From positions 562,001 through 626,000 of the forward strand of contig JAQFVV010012420.1 in assembly GCA_028023455.1 (NCBI GenBank): a stretch of 64,000 nt of DNA, given 5' to 3'. Both the position numbers and the translations under genes were made by a program. The notes beneath the pieces were generated by a model. That model saw only the letters and a program-made list of their open reading frames with translations. It was not told the origin of the DNA and searched no databases. This document shows positions 23,174 to 36,907 of this stretch, piece by piece; positions within the stretch are counted from its first letter, which is position 1, and each line of letters opens with the position of its first letter. The DNA comes from Epiperipatus broadwayi. Its lineage: Eukaryota > Onychophora > Udeonychophora > Euonychophora > Peripatidae.

Positions 23174-26089
23174 ATATATTTTGGTTCTAAAAAAAGGAGT
23201 TTACATTTGTTCATATTTCATTTTAAAACTTATGGTTAAATAACATATATACAGTTTATTATAGAATTCACGTAATAAAAACGTCAAATTCATTTTTTGT
23301 TCTCATTATTTAAACTCTTACTGATAAAATAGGTTAATATGACTTGATATTATCAAATATTTAAAATTTTAACATATATGCCAGTCTTAACTCGGGGATA
23401 TTTGGATAGAGAAGGATTTAAATACAGTGGGGTTTATGTTCATTTAATTACTTAGGAATTATATTAATGAATAAATAGAGATCATTTTTTATTTGATTAC
23501 ATTTTTTTTATTGTTGTATATTCTCTTTGAAGTCTCAGGCGGGTATTTTAAATCTCTCCTTCAGTTTTATATAGTATTATCGTCACGCAACATATTTTTG
23601 GAGTTTCAAATGCATATTTTTTATTATTATTTTTATTGATTCTATACAGTAATAGACTACCAATTATTCATATATTAAAGAAATCTAAGATTGTACATTT
23701 TTAACTGGTTACGACTTTATTGCAAACATCATGTCTGTTCTGTTACATTTTTTTTTATTATTATTACTGTCATAAACTTTTATCATAAACCAATAAATTT
23801 AGAGTTAATTTAAAATCTGGTGAATCTCTCTAATTACTTCTTTTGAATGTGCAAGATAGTTTTGGTACTTAAAATTTGATCCAAAATCAAACCCATTTTG
23901 GTAAGTGAAATACAATTAGATATATGTATATTTCATACATCATTATTAAATCCGATTAGGTATAAATTTTATATTTGTTACTGCATTTAAATATTGTTTA
24001 CTTATCTAAGTCAATATTACTGGTAGAAATAATTTCATTAGTTCAGATTTGATTATTTATTTACTTATCTTGTCTGGTTACAAAAATCTTAATAGATTTT
24101 GTTCTGTCATTAGTCAGAATGATCTGTCTTAATTACTTTTAAACTTCTTTGAAGTGGAGATCATAAATTTTATTGACTAGTATAACTTACATGTTATCTT
24201 TGGCCTGGATAATTGCCAATTATCATCATGTATAGTTTAATTGTTATAAAAACCATTTTTATAATTGATTGATTGGAGATTTAAATAAATGAATAATATC
24301 AGTGATTGTAAGCCAATAAATATCCAATAGAAACCTATGATATATTTTATATATAATGAGATTGGGTATTGTAAAATATGAAATTATCTAGTCATTGATT
24401 GCGTAATCAAGCTATGGTCTCAGTAGTTTTCCAATATTTAAAAAAGGCATGAAAGTTTGTTTTTTTGACTGTGGGGAGTGATTATTGGTACACTATAAAA
24501 ATGCTAAACTGAAATCGAGATAATTATGCATCTTTTCAAACTCTACCTCATTTGGCTTCTTCGGGAATGTTAAGTGATATCTCAGTTCTATCCAAAATCT
24601 TGTTTAGATGCTTCAAGTCTGAGATCAAAATAGATAAATTGTGAGTAATATTAATAGTTACTTCTGTACATTTATTTATATCTTTATTTTTTGACTATAT
24701 GATTGCAGTAACATTTTATTATTTGTAGTAATCATTTGATTTTTTATTTTAGGTGGACTCTAGGTGAAAGATAAAAAAGATAAGAAAAAGAGCATTATTA
24801 TTATTAATCAATACTGCACCATTAATCTAAACTCTTTTTGTCTGTTAACTGCATTATGTATTGAACTTGTATCATTTACAACTTAAAAGTCTATTTTAGA
24901 CTAATTTATTCATCCTGCCACTTTTCTTCATTAAATATACACAGATATCTGCAAGGAAAAAAATACTTGTGGAGTGCAGAAAATGAAAAATATGAATGTC
25001 TATTTTTTGATGTTTTGGAATAATGAATTGTGTTGGAAATTTTATAAAAATGTAATAAACCTGTTAATAAAAATGTAATTTTAAAATTTATCTATTAAAA
25101 TTTAGGATTTATGAAGAAATATAAGAATAATAATTTTTAAAAGTATTAATATATTTTTTTAGTATTATTTTGTTCAGCTTTATTACATTCCTTGGTATTT
25201 TATTTTTCTGATAATATACAATATTTGATTTTACAAAATACAAGTCGAAGTTATTGTAAAATTTGTGTCTTAAACTAATTTTACAAAAAATCCAATATGA
25301 TAATCAAAAGGGTAAGAAAATATTTCCCTAAATTTTTATATTTTTATTCTGAACTAATTACTTTCATATATTTTTAATAAATTTTATCTTATATTTACAC
25401 TCTTTGTTACAAATTATATTTAGTTAGATATTATTTTATATAGAATTTATTAATAATTCTATATATTTCTTTATAAGTTTAGTACTTTTATCTTTATCAA
25501 TTTTTAAATAAAATTTTTCCTCTAATAGTTCCTTCACGTTTATATTATATTCATTTATTAATAATAATCACTCTTGATGTTTTAGTCATTTTAAAAATAT
25601 ACAATTATATTTATTAGTAATTTTTTTAAATATTTATTATATCTTCATGAAATTTTGTTTTATATTTATTCATTTTATTTTTTATTATTATTATCTTAAT
25701 TCTGTATTTTATTTCATTCAACATAATCTTGTTTATCATAGTTATGTTCTTACAATAAATTTTATTATTATATTTATTCTTTATATAGGTAAATTCATCA
25801 TAAAATCAAAATCCCTAGTTCTTGAGTTTTTTTTGGATTTGAAGACTAGATCTTTTATACCCTCATTGTAAACCACAAACTCTGTTAAAAATGTAAATAA
25901 ACATTAATTTAATATCTATAGCTTTGATTATATAAAAATACTTTCACTATTATTTTATAATTACCAATGTAAAAATTTGGAATATAATACAGTGTTTATT
26001 GAGAGAGGATCATCTTGACTTCAGTGCTGGAATACTTGTGATACAGTAAACTATAAAGCAAAAAAAAAAAAGAACAATAACTATAAAAT
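23174..26089. other. A+T-rich DNA right of the retrotransposon
   Basis: Very T-rich on the + strand with no recognisable gene. A good-looking splice acceptor (ATTTTTTATTTTAG at 24738-24751) is followed by a Lys-rich frame with an early stop, so no exon is claimed. The frame at 25647-25871 is low-complexity Phe/Ile/Tyr. Confidence 0.5.
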
Positions 26090-26395
26090 ACCTCTGCTAT
26101 GCAATAATTATTCATCATTTCACAAAGTGTTAAAAATTGATAGAGACCAGTTCTTATCTTGTGTAAAAATGATTTAACAAAAAAATATCAAGCTGTTAAC
26201 ATGTTTGTTCCTGAAATACATGCTCAGAAAGGATGGTGAACTGATGAGTCCATTAATAAAACAAACAAAAACACAAAATATCTCTGCAATGCAATGATTA
26301 TTTATTCTTCCAGTGTTAAAAGTAAATAGAAATATCCCTATCTTGTATGGAAGTGGTGTAGATAAAAAATGCCATATTGTTGACATGGACATGGA
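26090..26395 (+). repeat. Diverged tandem duplication, ~190-bp spacing
   Basis: AAAATACCTCTGCTATGCAATAATTATT near 26080 recurs as a near match at about 26275. Both are followed by AGTGTTAAAA, a segment ending in TATCTTGTRT and GTTRACATG. Divergence is considerable. There is no coding signal. Confidence 0.5.
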
Positions 26396-29128
26396 GATTC
26401 AGGTGTTTGATATCTCTAATTGAACTGATGAATGAAGGTTGTTCATAAAATGTATGCATAGGTAGAATAGCTTGGGTTTAAACACTGGTTCATTGTTGCA
26501 ATAAGGTGAACTTCATGAGAGAAGCAGTGATCAAAAAAAATTAACAATATAGTATAATTTATTTCTTGTAAAAGATTAAATATCACCTTTGAAATTTGTT
26601 TGGATAATAAAAATAAGGATTCAGATTAAGGAATTGAATTAATGATATTATTTAATTATTATTTCTGATTTTGCATCAATTTCTAATTTTTCTTTATTTA
26701 TATCTATTTATTATATTTTATACTATTTTCTACATTTAATCTGTGATTCATTATTTTCTTTATTTTTTGTGTTATTTTTAGTTTGTGTTTTTTTTAAGTA
26801 AATTTTTTCTTAAAATCTATTCTTCTCAAATTATAATTTCCCTGACTTCATATTGAAATTCATTTTATAGCAATATCTGTGAGTGTAAATCATACATTTA
26901 AAAAAAAAAAAAACAAATAAAAATTTAATCGTAATTCGTCACATACATTTGATGATGATTTGAAATAGAAAATTAAAAATTCATTAAAATCTGGCAAATT
27001 AAACCAACAATTTTATATATTAAAAAAATATTAAAATAAGTTTTATATGAATGTGCAAATTATATATATATGTAGTGTGGGTTGGTAATAGATTGAAAGC
27101 ACAATAAAACAATATTTTATTTGGTTCCAAATACAAAAACTTTAATTCAAAATGAATATTAAATCTTTTCAATCGTAAATTTTTATCTAAGACTGAAAAA
27201 TGAAATTTTATTTCAGTATAAATATTTGAAGTTCTAATGCAATGTAATAAATTATTAAAAGCTTTATTATATATAAGTAAAAATTCAATTTTGTTTAAAA
27301 CAGATAAGGCTAAAAATAACCTAAAAAGGGGAAATATGTATTTTTAATGTATTTGTTCTCTTTTTAACAGATTAATGTAAATTTTATTTTAAAACTAATT
27401 AAAGCCATGTTTTTTGGACATAGTAATAAATATTTTTGGTGTACTAATATAAAAGGAAGAAATTAAATCATGGAACAATTTATACAAGTTGTGCAATAGT
27501 GTTGTCATAAATTTATGTAAAATGAAATTTTGCTGTTACAATTAGATCAAAATGACCAACAGACCATTTTATCATTGTAAGTAGAATTCGCATAATTTCC
27601 TCTTCTATTTACCATCATTATATATATAATTCGTGACAATATTTAGAGATTTGCCTGATATAAAGTAAAACCAGAAATTAAGACTGAAATTATAAGCTGA
27701 ATCAAAGATGAAAATCATGAGTAAAAAATAACTATTTAAAAATGTTTTACATAGCCAACTACTACATAAAAATCTGGATTGAAATAACGGCCTGAAAAAA
27801 AAAAAATGAAATTCTGATCATTATTTTAAAATTGCTTGCCATTCATCAAATTTACAAATCTGTATGGTATAAATGAAGTCAATGCTGTGGAACCATTTTT
27901 GTGAAAGATTAAAGTAAATTTCATCAGATCAAAGAAACACCAAAAATATGTACAACATTGAGAATTATTGTCTTTATTTAATCTGCCAAAAGAATAAAAT
28001 ATAAATTTGAATATTTTTCTTTAATATTAATGAGCAAGATTTACCCTTATTTCATATTCATGAATTTTATTGATGTTAATAGATGTTATGATTATATTGT
28101 GTGTTTATTTTTGGATTAATTTAAAGCAAATAAGAATATTTAAAATGTACTAATTAAAGTTAAATGGAAATGTCAATAATATAGATATAACAGTAAATTA
28201 GTAATAAAAATTGATTGGAATTTTAAAGACAATTTCAGATATTTAAACTTGTTTATTTCAAATGAAAATGTATGAAAAATGAAGTTATGCATTAAATTTT
28301 AAGTGAAATATGAAAGTCAACGTTTTAAATTTGACTATTTCAAATCAGAATTTTCTTTTATACATTAAAATAAAAGAATAGATTTAGTTTGAAATAATTT
28401 TTCAAAAAACAATTTGAACCAAAATTTTATATCATGAATTAAAATATAAAAAGATGCACTTGATTTGAAACAAGTTAAAAATAATAATAATAAATTTACA
28501 ATTTCAATTGAGACAAAAAATATTTTAATAATCATATTACATATGTGTGTCTGCATCATTCTATGAACAGATAATCATTAAATTATTTAAAAAGCAATAA
28601 CACAATAATTTAATTATGCTTTCCATTACAAATAATTATATATGAACACATTTTATTTATGTTATTGCTTTCACAAGTAGTAATTAATAATCGAGGATAT
28701 TTATTTTTGTTTGATTTGTTTTTAAATATGTGTGATACTGTTTCTCACATATATAGTTTTCAGGGATCTTAAAGGATTGGAATTTAGAATAAAAACTTAA
28801 CAAAGTTAATAGTGACTAAGTAAAGTTCATTTTCAGATTCTTATTTTAAAGGACTAATATTTTCCAGGAGAACAAGACTTATATAAGTTGAGTTTTTGGG
28901 GAGTTTTAACTGATAGAGCATTTTTTCACTTGAATAATGTTAGAGTCCACATAGGTTAAAAGAAGTATATGTCAAGCAATCTTTGTATTTGAAGAATAAT
29001 GGTGATTAATTAATAGTAGTGATATGTACTGAATTTGTAGTAATAAAATATTTTTAATCCTGAAATTTGGCATACTGTAAGAGATCTTACTGATTATCAT
29101 ATATATTGAAAGGAATAGCCTGAAATCT
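26396..29128. other. A+T-rich DNA, nothing recognised
   Basis: Long stretches of mixed A/T with only short open frames. No repeats with clear boundaries and no motif-bearing frame on either strand were found. Confidence 0.45.
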
Positions 29129-29280
29129 ATGTGTCGAATTAATAATTGAATAAAATATTTCTCCTTAAATAAATTTTACTACTATGTTAACATAAACTTT
29201 TGTTATGTGTCGAATTAATAATTGAATAAAATATTTCTCCTTAAATAAATTTTACTACTATGTTAACATAAACTTTTGTT
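29129..29280 (+). repeat. Perfect 2x76-bp tandem duplication
   Basis: Unit 29129-29204 is followed by an identical copy at 29205-29280, starting ATGTGTCGAATTAATAATTG and ending CATAAACTTTTGTT. With no mismatch seen it is a very recent duplication, or an assembly artefact. Confidence 0.92.
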
Positions 29281-32200
29281 AACCTTTCTTCTACTCATAT
29301 TAGATTTCACTTTGTATTATTAAACTGATTGCATTATGAAATTTAATTTTTAAAATTACTCTTTTCCTATCATATCCATTCAAACACTGAATGCTAGATT
29401 ATATGAAAGAATAATAGGACCAATAAAATAAAAGTCAATGATTAATTCTGCATATATTATTGGTGAGCTTAATATTATACCACATGTCTTCACAAAATAA
29501 AGTTAGAAAGATCAATATCAAATTGATAAGGAAAAATTGATGTAGAGATAATTATTCAGAAATAGATTATCATGAATTCTAGAAATGTATAAAATAAAAG
29601 CTTCTATCAAAAGCTAATAATATAGTACAGAGAAAATATCTAAAGAATGTACTATTAATAATTAATTGTGTCTCTATTATGTAATTATAAATGATATAAA
29701 ATTAATTAGAAGCTATGATTTAATAAATTATTTTGTTATTAGTACTAATTCAGCCTCAAGAGTATCTTTAAATAACAAGAAATAAATATCAAGGTAACAA
29801 TAATCAGAAAGAAACCTTGCCAAACTATTGATTTGGTTTGGGTGAATAATAAAATATGTTGTGTGATCAATGGTGGATTCAAATCAAGTGTAAGGAATAT
29901 GCTTGCAGAAATTGGATTATAAATGGATGTAAAGCCCAAGAGTAGATATAATTATCAAATAGTATAATATAGACAGACTTCAAATTATAATAATTCAAAT
30001 ATATTAGGAGTTGATGGTGCCTAAGGTGAGGATAATTAATTAACTACTTATAATCTGAAGATAGTAAAACATGTTTAAGTAAGTCAAATAACCATATGAA
30101 TCCCATAATGATAATCATTATTATAGGACACTTTGAAATGATTACCAAAATAAAATCAGAAGTAATACTATTTAACTCAAACAATATCAAGTCAGTCTTG
30201 TGAACATATCATTAATTATATGAGTAAGAACCATATACTCAGGAACCATGAGTTAGGTCCAAACTTGAATAATTACATTTATATATATTTACTGACTATT
30301 ACATAGCTTTTTATTTAAAGCCAGCTACCATTACATTGTATATTTCTAATCTTTTTCAAAATAAAAATATATCATGCAAAGAAAAAAAAAATTCAATATT
30401 AAAAACAAGATTAGAAGTAGATAAAAAATTTAAAAAATTATATTATTTGAAAAAGAACAATAAGCAAAAATTGAAATATATATATATGACAGAGTAAATA
30501 TAAAAAATAATATTAAATATATGACTAAGTGTTTAATTGGGAAGTCTATGCTTTTCTTATTTTTACAATATTAAATATAATAAAATTAAGAAACATGATC
30601 TTTAAAAATATTCGTAAATAAAGATAAATTTATTATTTTAACAAATAATATATTAGATAATAATGAAAAAAGATTATTAAATGAAATTTTAAAATATATA
30701 ATTGATATAAACATACATATTTTAAAAAAATTAGAAATTAAGGCAAAATCAGAACTATTAACTAATAAATGTATAAAAACTGAATATAAGATTGATTACA
30801 AGAACAGAGAAATAATAGATAATATTATGTTGAATGAAATAAAACTTTCAAAAAATTAGTAATAAATATAAGTGTATATTTTTTAAAAAAGATAAACATA
30901 AAAAAAAAAAAATCTATCATTATATCTTTTTTTTATTTCATTGAATAAGAGGAATACCAGTTATAAAAATATTCTATTTACTAATATAGAAATAATAAAA
31001 AAATGAATTTTTAAAGTTAAAATATCTAAATAGAATCATAACTCTTGTTTTAACATTTGATAAAAGGATGAAATAAAAATGTGTATATTTAGACTCCTCT
31101 TTTAAATTAATAAAAAAAAAATTAAAACAGAATTAACAATGTAAAACCATATAAATAAACAAAGGGCAAAACACTCAAAATTACCAAACTAATTATGAGT
31201 TAATTTGAAGACCATTAATAAAAAAAATATTAATAAAAGTTATTTTTATTTATTATAATAAAGTATATTTTTAATATATGCGATTTTAATATTTTTGAAC
31301 AAATATAAATCTATGTAAATTTTATGATACTATAAATCAATTTTCTTTTACTTGTATATATATATATCATGATTATAAAAAAAATTATCTTCAAACAATC
31401 ATATATGACCGAATACTGTGTAGTCCTTAGAGTTACTTTAGCCATAAGCCCATGATGTTGGAGCATAAGAATGCTATGTTTAAGCATCTGAATGGCTTGC
31501 CCTGTGTTAGGTATCTATTTGAATCATAATTTCAAAAATTGATTGTCATGTATTTAATGCATAATATATCCTTGTGCATGATACAATCAGATCTATGGAT
31601 ATATAATGTAAGGTAGCCTTATATTATTATCCATGTAGAGAAAACCTACACTCATTAAATGTGTGTTCAGTGCATTATATTTTACATAAGGAACTTAAGA
31701 ATTAAAATGTGATTCCTCCACACCAATCTGTAAATGTTTTAAAATTAAATAAAGATGTTGCTGTACAATAAGAATAAATGCCTTTCATTTATTGTATTCA
31801 ATTTAAAAAATTTATTAATAATAGTTGGCTAATTTCTTGATTTAATATTATATCTAAGAACTTATTCATATAAATATGTGATATTTTATAAATTAGTCTA
31901 AATTCCAATTCTAAATGTTGAATTCTTTCACATTATCAGCTCTGTCAAGCACAACAGACAGATACATATATTAATAACATTATAAAAGTTCAACATAAAT
32001 TTATGTGATCAAAATTAACTGAGTTTATGTAATTCACAGATCTTGGAATCCAATAAAATCTGCAATAACTTTTGTTATAACTTCTTATAGTGTCTATAAT
32101 TTTTATTAATTTTGTTTAATCAATCTATGAGAAACATTTTGTATTTAATTAAGTTGATTTTATTGTAAGTTTATTTACTTAAAAATTATAGCTATTTTAT

Positions 32201-33595
32201 TATTAATAATTTATATTTCTATTGTAAATAAACTTAATATTATTTTATAAATGTTCTTGAGTTCATATTAAGTCTTAATTTTGTTTTGTTTAAAACAAGA
32301 AAAGTAAAAGAAGACTCATGCAAACTCTAACTTAGCATAGATATTTAGAAGAAATAGTTATCTATTGATCTGTCTATACAAAAGGAATATTTAAAGTAAG
32401 ATGAGTTGTCAAGTGTGGGAATCAAATAGAGGATAAAGTAAAAGAAAATTAAAAAAAACATTATATCATAGCAATAGGAAATCAAAGCTTACAATCATAA
32501 ATAAACCCCGGGGGGGGGGGTGAACTTTACTATTTGAGTTCTAGGTTCTTCTTCAAACTTGGCGATGCCCAACTGGAAGATGATGGGGTATATCGTCTGA
32601 ACCAAAAGAGAAAAATTATCAAGCCTTACATACTTCAAAAGTCTTAATTTATATTAACTCCTTGACATATGTAATATAACACCTGTGATGCCCTTTGAAA
32701 ATAGTTTCAATTGGAAGAATTGAATGGCATACCAATATAATATATATTATTTACATTTAACAACTGTTTATGTTTTCACATATAAGAACATTTGAGAGAG
32801 ACCACAAAAAGTGTATAGCTAAAATATTCTTAATTTGATAAAATTGTAAATTCAGGAATCCAATGATAAACATATATAGACTGAATAGATGAGAAATGTT
32901 TTATGCCTATAAAATTTGGATTACATATTTTCATTTTAACTATTGTAGATGATAGTTTGTACTTTTCACAGTGCATTACAATTTTATTTCTAAATATAGC
33001 ATCCTTTTAATTTGTTAAAATTATCAAAAAAATATTTAGTCTTAGAAAAGTATGACTAGATGAGAAATGCTATTTACTGTTCTAGACAATTTATAAATGA
33101 TTTGCTTTATTATAATCAATGATCTTAATTTGACAAATTGCTAATCCACAAAGAGCAAGGAAACAAAGATGTCAGATTAATGGCACTGCACTTGTATTTA
33201 TTCTGAGGAATATTTCTAAATGAAAATATATCCAATGATGAGAACATAATAGACTGAATGAATGAGAAATATTTTATGCCTATAAAATTAGTTCCTCATT
33301 TTTTTTTTTACTATACTGAAATTTGGTTTAAAAAAATAGTGATGCAAACATAATATTCATTGATTTACTAAAGTTTTTTCTCTCTTCAAAAAAACGTTCA
33401 TTTGCACATCAAAACTTTTTTACCTAAGAAAAATAAAACTGGCTAAAAGACAAAAGAGAATCAGGATGCTCACATTATTTGGCTTAATAATTTACAAATA
33501 TGAGTTAATTATAAATTTATTAAACGCACATTGATTACGTAAGTTTATTTTAATATTTAAATAATTGGCTTACTGTAAATAAGACATCAAATTCT
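29281..33595. other. Extremely A+T-rich DNA with one poly-G run
   Basis: 30.3-31.4 kb is close to pure A/T. An ATG-less 85-codon Lys/Asn/Ile frame (30602-30859) fits chance at this composition. A CCCC plus G11 run stands out at 32506-32520. Related segments containing GACTGAATRRATGAGAAATR occur at 32880 and 33251. No gene recognised. Confidence 0.45.
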
Positions 33596-34095
33596 TTGCA
33601 AAGATCTGGATCAAGCTTTACTTCTCATAATTATATAAAAAAACTTCCTTATATTATCATATCAGTTAAGAATTGCTCTTTTCATCAAATACCATCTCTT
33701 TTTGATAATGAAGATCATCTCTTTTTTAAGATTTTTAATCTATACAATAACATCACTATTAAATTCAATGATTATCAAAAATTAGCATATTTTCCAATGA
33801 ATTCATCACATTATTAATGCAATTGGTAAGCAATATAACTGTTATACAAAAACTGTTTTTTTTTTTTATTTGTGATTATCGGGACCTACTGCATGGCAAA
33901 GATTTATTAGATAGTTCACAAAGGTCTGGATCAAGACAAACTTTTTCATAATGATCCTGAAAATTTTATTTACTTTGATAATTCTTACCTCTTAGTATTG
34001 TGTCAAGAATTGCCCTATTTCTTCAAATACCATCCCTCCTTAATAAATACTTAGATGATTTATCCTTAAATTCTTTAATTTATACAGTAACAGTA
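33596..34095. repeat. Diverged tandem duplication of ~310-bp spacing
   Basis: AAAGATCTGGATCAAG (33600) and AAAGGTCTGGATCAAG (33919) start two blocks. Both run through AAGAATTGCYCT, TTCAAATACCATC and AATYTATACARTAACA. The + strand 73-codon frame at 33596 covers only the first copy and is probably accidental, since the adjacent coding relic is on the minus strand. Confidence 0.6.
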
Positions 34096-34416
34096 GTAAT
34101 AGCCTTGGAATAATCCAGCCATTATTTTTTCCAACTTTAATTTATTTGAAATGCAAAGTTTATGTTTCAAAAAATAAGTTGTTGTTTTTTCATAAGGTAT
34201 AATTTCCTTTAAATATAAGATTTAAGCCTGTCAATTTCACTCTAATACAAATTCTTTTTCATTTATTCAGTTATACTAGCTTTAATTGATATAAGTTTAT
34301 TCAAGTGGCCATAATTATCTATCTCTTTAATTTTTATCTTAGATATGCAGATTAGTTTAATAATTTTAGTAAAGTTTATTTTCAGGCATTCTTCAACTAA
34401 AATGATTTAGATAATT

Positions 34417-34830
34417 ACTATTTATCTTAAAAACTGGCATTTCCCAATCTAAATCCTTTAAAAATTTCTGAAGTTGCCAAAAATAATTTTATGCATTTAT
34501 TTAGACTTTGTATTTATCAGTAATTTAATATAATTTTACTGATGAAATGCCATTTTTTATAAATTTTCCTAATAATTTCATTATAAGACTTTTCAAACTC
34601 AATTATCTAAAACATGATTACAGAATCAAAAGCCTTTTCTGAATCTATAAAAAGAAAGCATGATGAAATTTTATGTTCATTATTTTGTTTATTATTTACA
34701 CATGATCCATGGTGTTAAATCTTCTTTTAAATCTAGTCTATTATCTTAACTAAGTAAAGTCAACTTTTTCATTAGTCTTATTCTATCACATTTTTTGTAT
34801 AACAGAAACGCACTATTTTATTTTAAGAAT
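34417..34830 (-). pseudogene. LINE reverse transcriptase relic, minus strand
   Basis: Palm motif A is plain on the minus strand: FLFIDSEKAFDSV (about 34617-34655), the hallmark FIDFxKAFDxV of non-LTR reverse transcriptases. Upstream (34720-34800) reads DRIRLMKKLTLLS, then LDLKEDLTPW, fitting the fingers region before motif A. About 64 codons downstream, GFRLGNASF (near 34432-34458) fits motif B (GxRQGDxLSP). Stops and frameshifts are frequent and the ADD box was not found. Order, strand and spacing agree with an old LINE, possibly of RTE or a related clade. The endonuclease and ends are not identified. Confidence 0.6.
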
Positions 34831-36014
34831 CATGTAAATAAAATTGATATCTTTATCAATTTTTGACTACAAACTTTAATCAAACCATCTTTCTCAGATG
34901 ATTTTCAAATTGCTTATTTTAGGTCTGGCATTTTTATCTACATCTTTAAAAAGTTTTGTTTTAGCAATTGATTTTACAAATCTCACAATGTGAAGGCTCA
35001 ATCCACTACTAAAACCGTAAGACTTTAAGAGTTTTCAATCCATTTTTGACTCCCTCCTAAAATGCTGATAATTGTTTGAGATTTTTCTAAATCTAAATAA
35101 GTAAAAAGTTCTTCACTAATTTAAATCTTTTCACTTTAATAATAAAATGGCATCTTCATTTTTCTAATTTCTTTGTCTAATTCTAATAATTTACCTTTGT
35201 GTCAGAACAGTAATGATAAACTATCAGACTTAATATTTGGAGGTAAAACCAAAATTATATATTATCTAGAGAATATTAAAAAAAAATGTTTTAAGTATTA
35301 AAAAATACAGTTGAAAAGTAAAGTACATTTAAAAAAAGATCTAATTATAAATAATGATTCAATTTCATTTAGGACACCACAATCATTTTCAATAAATCCA
35401 GACAATCTACCTCACCTTAGCTTTTTTTTCCCCCGTCTCCACAATTAAAAATTCCACACAGAATTCAATATTATGGCAAATAACAATTTTTACATTAAAT
35501 ATTTCCCACCAATACTTTAAAACAAAATTATTGCCATCAATTTTTGAATATTTTCATAAAATTTCTTTATCTTTTTATGTGAGTGCTGAAAGATTGAGTA
35601 CACAATTGTATATTTAGTTTATATTGAGATCATAAATATTTGTAGAGTTAATTCTAAGGCACTATTTTTATCTTCGTAATTCATTTTTTCTTTATTACTT
35701 TTTCTCTTTTTTACATCAGATCTCATATAAAAGTATCGCACCCCAAATAACAATTTCTAATTAAATCTCTATTAACACTGTCTTGCATACGATAAAATAA
35801 TAATTGTAAAGTGCCAGATTTTACATTTTGATGGAAAATCAAAATTATGGGTTCAGCAGATAATATCAAAAAATGGAATTGGATTGTTCATATATTTAAA
35901 AGGATTACAAAATATATTTAAAATTATGAGAAAGAAATAAAATGTATTAGTACTAGACAAATATAAAAATAAAAATATAATACATATTAACATAATATTT
36001 TATATTTTATAGAC

Positions 36015-36223
36015 AGGGATCTTATGAAAATAGTACAAAATAGACAAATTGAAATTAATTTCAATGTTGATATATGTGAAAAGAAATATTGGATCTTAAT
36101 GAATTTCAAAAAATTCAAATTACTGGTGTATAACCAAAATAGTGAAATTGTTTAGAAAATAGAGTTTAAAGATTTAAGACTAATGATAGTATTCACTATA
36201 AATGGAGAAATAAATGCATGAAA
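36015..36223 (+). pseudogene. LINE reverse transcriptase C-terminal relic, + strand
   Basis: One frame reads DLMKIVQNRQIEINFNVDIC, then Y-N-x-N, one stop, and EFKDLRLMIV. This matches the segment after the ADD box of CR1/Jockey-type reverse transcriptases: a Trp/Gln-rich helix, FNVDKC, then (E)KDLGVxI. The catalytic part upstream is not readable. The relic is old, and its strand is opposite to the one at 34417-34830, so it is a separate insertion. Confidence 0.5.
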
Positions 36224-36688
36224 ATTGTTAGAAATTAATATTTACAAAAAATTAACAATATGAAGTTTTAATAATTATATATTTGCACACATTGATTGCA
36301 GTTAACAACTCTTGAAATTTATTTTGAAGAATTCTAACCAAAAAAAAATACTCCAGCACCTATTAAAATAATCTATCATGAGTAAAATATTGAAAACTAA
36401 AAGTCCACTTTAAAGACTCAGATTTCAGATAATAATGTCAAGATATTGAAGCAACAATATCCATCATATAAAAACAAGACTACTGGAAATAAAACATATA
36501 ATAGAATGAATAATCCTTTTGAATTTTTCCCAACTACAGAAAAAGTTTATGACTAATAATTATCAAATAAAAGCCTATTAAACAGACTGTTTTTCCAACT
36601 ATGAAAAGCAGAGGGTGTGTGAAATGATTTGGAAGTTACTATTATCATGTTTCAATCATTATTCTGAATGGATGCATCAAATTGCAAG

Positions 36689-36907
36689 TTATTTAAATAT
36701 TTAGATGATGCAAATACTATTTACAGACTATACGATATCTTACAAGTTGATATTGTTCCCATGCAATCAAATATTGATCTGAGGACCATGAGAATTATAT
36801 AACACAACTTCTGGGCCTTAGCCAATCCCAATTTGAATGTTGATAAGTCTGTGACAGTTTTCATATGATTAATAAATCATTTCTCAAAAATTGATGGATT
36901 TTTGTTA
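36689..36907 (+). pseudogene. LINE reverse transcriptase ADD-box relic, + strand
   Basis: The frame reads LFKYLDDANTIY, then LQVDIVPMQSNIDL, one TAA, and NLNVDKSVTVF. This fits F(K)YADDTN..., LQxDI, and (F)NVDKCxxM of non-LTR reverse transcriptases, with LDD in place of ADD. It partly repeats the region represented at 36015-36223. That implies two nested or tandem LINE fragments on the + strand rather than one element. Confidence 0.5.

Noticed and set aside
24738-24790. Splice acceptor followed by a Lys-rich exon
   Set aside because: The following frames hit stops within a few codons or are low complexity, so no exon is supported.
30602-30859. 85-codon ATG-less open frame rich in Lys, Ile and Asn
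   Set aside because: In DNA this A/T-rich a window of this size is expected to hold a few such stretches. No motif, start codon or splice signal supports it.
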